Positions 62,801 to 64,000 of a DNA stretch of 64,000 nt are shown here, one piece after another. Numbering within the stretch: the stretch's first letter is position 1; every line of letters starts with the position of its first letter. This stretch comes from Bryobacter aggregatus MPL3 (lineage in GTDB: Bacteria; Acidobacteriota; Terriglobia; Bryobacterales; Bryobacteraceae): positions 558,001 to 622,000 of the forward strand of contig NZ_JNIF01000004.1 in NCBI RefSeq assembly GCF_000702445.1, written 5' to 3'. Position numbers and translations under genes: made by a program. The notes under the pieces were generated by a model. The model did not search any database. It worked only from the letters and a program-made list of their open reading frames with translations, and was not told where the DNA came from.

Positions 62801-62982
62801 ATCGCCTCGAGTTCCTTGCTCAGTTCTTCAACCTGACGAACCGGGCAAATTATGGCGCGTCCTTCAACCCGACGATCACCTCGGGTGCAGCTTTCCAGAC
62901 CCCCAACGGCTGGTATGCAGGCGCTTCGAACCTGGTTCCGAAGGCCTTTGCTGGCGAGATGGGCGTCCGCTACTCGTTCTAG
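59899..62982 (+). CDS. TonB-dependent receptor with N-terminal carboxypeptidase regulatory-like domain (Oar-like)
   Basis: Outer-membrane receptor of 1027 aa. After a signal peptide (LGLLALLLLIGSPFTVYAQ) comes a carboxypeptidase regulatory-like fold (ATGTIEGNVTDASNAGVPGATVKL...FARVEL). A plug (residues about 140-260, PTNGRDFANLAVLAPGAK) and a long beta-barrel follow, ending in the outer-membrane signature Phe (GVRYSF). The family is strongly expanded in Acidobacteriota and imports large oligosaccharides or other substrates using TonB energy. A strong ribosome binding site (AAGGGA) and a perfect terminator enclose the gene, so it is monocistronic. The ligand is unknown. Confidence 0.95.
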   Translation: MKIPSSVGRIPAYLGLLALLLLIGSPFTVYAQATATGTIEGNVTDASNAGVPGATVKLSSTATNQTRETTSNSAGNYRFDQIASGNYSITIEAAGFARVELKNVEVAVGRVSSYPIVLTPKAQAEVVTVNAEAAPLLDVVKTDVSLAISPKEVQALPTNGRDFANLAVLAPGAKLVNSYDPTKNRVAVIGINGSAGRNINYTVNGVDNKDNTIGGPVMQLPMEAVEEFNISTQRFSAANGRSEGAAVNVVTKSGSNVIHGSLFGFFRDTALTANDALSKAGGNPTPAISRQIYGGSVGAPIKKDKTFVFFAIERQREETSVGITAAAIRELTIAANAGLGAKPVASIGTPYNDQRYTGRLDHRISQNHNFFVTYTNQSNRGLNDQVTSNSDLTAGNFTTNQLILANATLQSVFSPRAVNTFTAGFQYWNNLINSDLKVPNVTFPGSITFGTNANVPQQSFQKKWQFRDDFSYTKGNHTLKTGFDYVTLPKLGGMFATSSTLQLVFQDLPSVITTNQTLYPNGFATPGAITSMTGSSGNPYFQSKDAQMFGVYFQDDWKVTRRLSLNLGVRWDVDINLQGANIQSASRTYQYLKAVGSSYAAGLPHTDMNNFSPRVGFAYDLTGQGTHILRGGYGMYFGQTFANIPLFMEQQANNTVYTGTLNLTSTGRNDPNASIVPSTGLPLTQFRYGVDPFPAIGNGSTILTAGSVGRLVDPNFANPYNHQWNVGYAWQINANNVFEAEVIKVLGLREAKRQNINYQRPELGASRPYDAAFDAAGLPRLGQIIVESSIGRSRYDGLNLAYRRRLNKRFSVNSNYVFSKAVAWAGGPAAFGNVASDARNIFALSDFGPAPNDERHRATVTAIFSLPWGIQLAPVIVAATPKPYSINQGSTWLGQGGGNGTNRAVVPVNNPTDYLYTVRNGIATNSAALRAGVANGTLKMVDYNTVRGQEYFQVDLRVSKFFQFGERNRLEFLAQFFNLTNRANYGASFNPTITSGAAFQTPNGWYAGASNLVPKAFAGEMGVRYSF

Positions 62983-62996
62983 TTCACTCACAAACG

Positions 62997-63028
62997 AAAA
63001 GGCCCGATCCGTACGGATCGGGCCTTTT
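62997..63028. terminator. Perfect terminator after the TonB receptor
   Basis: AAAAGGCCCGATCC (62997-63010) and GGATCGGGCCTTTT (63015-63028) form a 14-bp stem around GTAC, with TTTTTTATTT on the plus side and T-run on the minus side. It is shared with the convergent DUF1501 gene. Confidence 0.95.
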
Positions 63029-63043
63029 TTATTTCTGCAACAG

Positions 63044-64000
63044 CTAAACGAGAATCCCCTTCACAACCTCTCCGAACACGTCGGTGAGCCGGAAATCTCT
63101 CCCTGCATAACGATGTGTCAGTTTTGTGTGATCCATTCCCGTTGCGTAGAGCATCGTTGCGTGCAGGTCATGAATGGACACTCGATTCTCTACAGCCTTG
63201 AACCCGAAATCATCGGTGGCTCCATAAGCAATCCCACGCCGGAAGCCACCGCCAGCTACCCACATCGTGTAGCCATAAGGATTGTGATCGCGCCCCGTAC
63301 CACTCTCTGAGACGGGCGTCCTGCCAAACTCACCACCCCAGACGACAATGGTTTCATCCAATAAGCCCCGCCGCTTCAAGTCGCGAATCAAGGCTGCCGC
63401 CGCCTGGTCCATGCTCGGACAATTCTTGCGGTAGTTCTCGGGCAGATCCTTATGGTCGTCCCAGTTCCCCAGACCAACATGGACATAGCGTACGCCACGC
63501 TCCACCAGTCTGCGGGCGAGCAAGCAGCCGTTGCCCGAGTTGTTCATCCCATACTCCGTGCGCACCGCCTCTGACTCCTTCCGCACATCGAAGGCGTCCA
63601 TTGCCGCTGACTGCATCCGATAGGCTCCCTCCATCGATTGGATGCGCCCCTCCAGAAATTCATCCTCGCCAAAGCCCTTTGAGAAATCGCGATTCATCGC
63701 CTGCACTGCATCGAGTTGCTTGCGTTGCGCGGCGCTGTCAAGCCACTTGTTCTGCAGATCCGGAATCATCTTCTCCGGCTCGACAGATCCAATCTCAAAG
63801 GGAGTTCCCTGGTGCTCGGCGGGCAGAAAACCGGCGCGTGTTGCCGAACCGCCCAGCCCACCGCCATTTCCAGGCGCGAGCGCAACAAAGGAAGGCAGAT
63901 TCTCATTCTCCGAGCCCAGTCCATAGGACATCCAAGAACCCATCGACGGCCGGTTCAGCAGAATACTGCCGGTGAACCAGAGGCTCAAGGCCGGCGTGTG
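63044..64000 (-). CDS. DUF1501 protein (5'-truncated by window edge)
   Basis: C-terminal 318 aa of a secreted sulfatase-fold protein of the DUF1501 family, frequent in planctomycetes and acidobacteria and often paired with a DUF1549/DUF1553 cytochrome-like protein. Family patterns include PSMGSWMSYGLGSEN, RLVERGVRYVHVGLGNWDDH, DLKRRGLLDETIVVWGGEFGRTP and GRDHNPYGYTMW. The frame continues beyond 64000, so the true start and any Tat signal are outside. The function is unknown; the fold suggests a hydrolase acting on sulfate or phosphate esters. Confidence 0.9.
   Translation of the reverse strand, partial: HTPALSLWFTGSILLNRPSMGSWMSYGLGSENENLPSFVALAPGNGGGLGGSATRAGFLPAEHQGTPFEIGSVEPEKMIPDLQNKWLDSAAQRKQLDAVQAMNRDFSKGFGEDEFLEGRIQSMEGAYRMQSAAMDAFDVRKESEAVRTEYGMNNSGNGCLLARRLVERGVRYVHVGLGNWDDHKDLPENYRKNCPSMDQAAAALIRDLKRRGLLDETIVVWGGEFGRTPVSESGTGRDHNPYGYTMWVAGGGFRRGIAYGATDDFGFKAVENRVSIHDLHATMLYATGMDHTKLTHRYAGRDFRLTDVFGEVVKGILV

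Overview
The window most likely comes from a member of the Acidobacteriota, probably of the Bryobacter/Solibacter type. This is inferred from gene content, not from a marker search. The indicators are a PadR regulator coupled to a long ABC-type permease of the acidobacterial duplicated orphan permease (ADOP) kind, two secreted VWFA-related proteins, a large Oar-like TonB-dependent receptor with an N-terminal carboxypeptidase-like domain, a PEP-CTERM protein, a DUF1501 protein and a PQQ-type beta-propeller enzyme. Genes are densely packed, often overlap by a few bases, and use many GTG and TTG starts. No rRNA, tRNA or CRISPR array was seen.

Layout. 1-2.6 kb: end-joining DNA repair, with LigD polymerase and ligase modules as separate genes plus a coupled unknown gene. 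2.6-8.9 kb: an MFS exporter, an exported enolase-superfamily protein, and three TadE/TadG-like pseudopilin and VWA genes. 8.9-12.3 kb: an exported FAD oxidoreductase overlapping a PQQ-propeller dehydrogenase. 12.3-15.2 kb: a mobile-element island with an intact IS5-type element (IS427-like, -1 frameshift) abutting an intact IS630 element on one shared TA, followed by a decayed IS66 relic. 15.2-18.1 kb: the padR-ADOP operon with an operator-like dyad at the padR start. 18.3-19.6 kb: a secreted collagen-like protein. 19.7-23.1 kb: an overlapping E3-lipB-E2 operon of 2-oxoacid dehydrogenase components. 23.3-29.6 kb: a POTRA-only protein, a hybrid sensor kinase, scpA, scpB, a pseudouridine synthase and a CoA-binding protein.

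29.6-35.5 kb holds a histidine phosphatase, an aquaglyceroporin, a CocE-type hydrolase, a cold-shock gene with a structured leader, a methyltransferase, tdk and a coiled-coil membrane protein. 35.7-44.5 kb holds rhomboid, two VWFA-related proteins, a stand-alone receiver, an exported NagZ-like glycosidase, a metallo-beta-lactamase-fold hydrolase and an MFS carrier. 44.5-49.4 kb (minus strand) is a compact thpR-plsY-gpsA-unknown-lctP run. 49.3-51.5 kb has an Aag-type glycosylase, recA and an HU gene. 51.6-57.8 kb has a second membrane carrier, a choice-of-anchor/PEP-CTERM protein, an M20 peptidase, an EamA transporter and a DegP-type protease. 57.9-59.7 kb is an amidohydrolase pseudogene that appears to be a fusion of two paralogues. 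The window ends with the TonB-dependent receptor and a truncated DUF1501 gene.

The main themes are envelope and secretion biology (ADOP, TadE/G, VWFA, collagen-like, PEP-CTERM, DegP, rhomboid, TonB receptor) laid over core housekeeping (recA, HU, scpAB, gpsA/plsY, lipB/lpd/E2). The observations I rate highest are the two insertion sequences that share a TA and rebuild the host stop codon, the chimeric amidohydrolase pseudogene, the sensor kinase whose membrane anchor has no ordinary start codon, the padR operator, and the collagen-like three-part protein.
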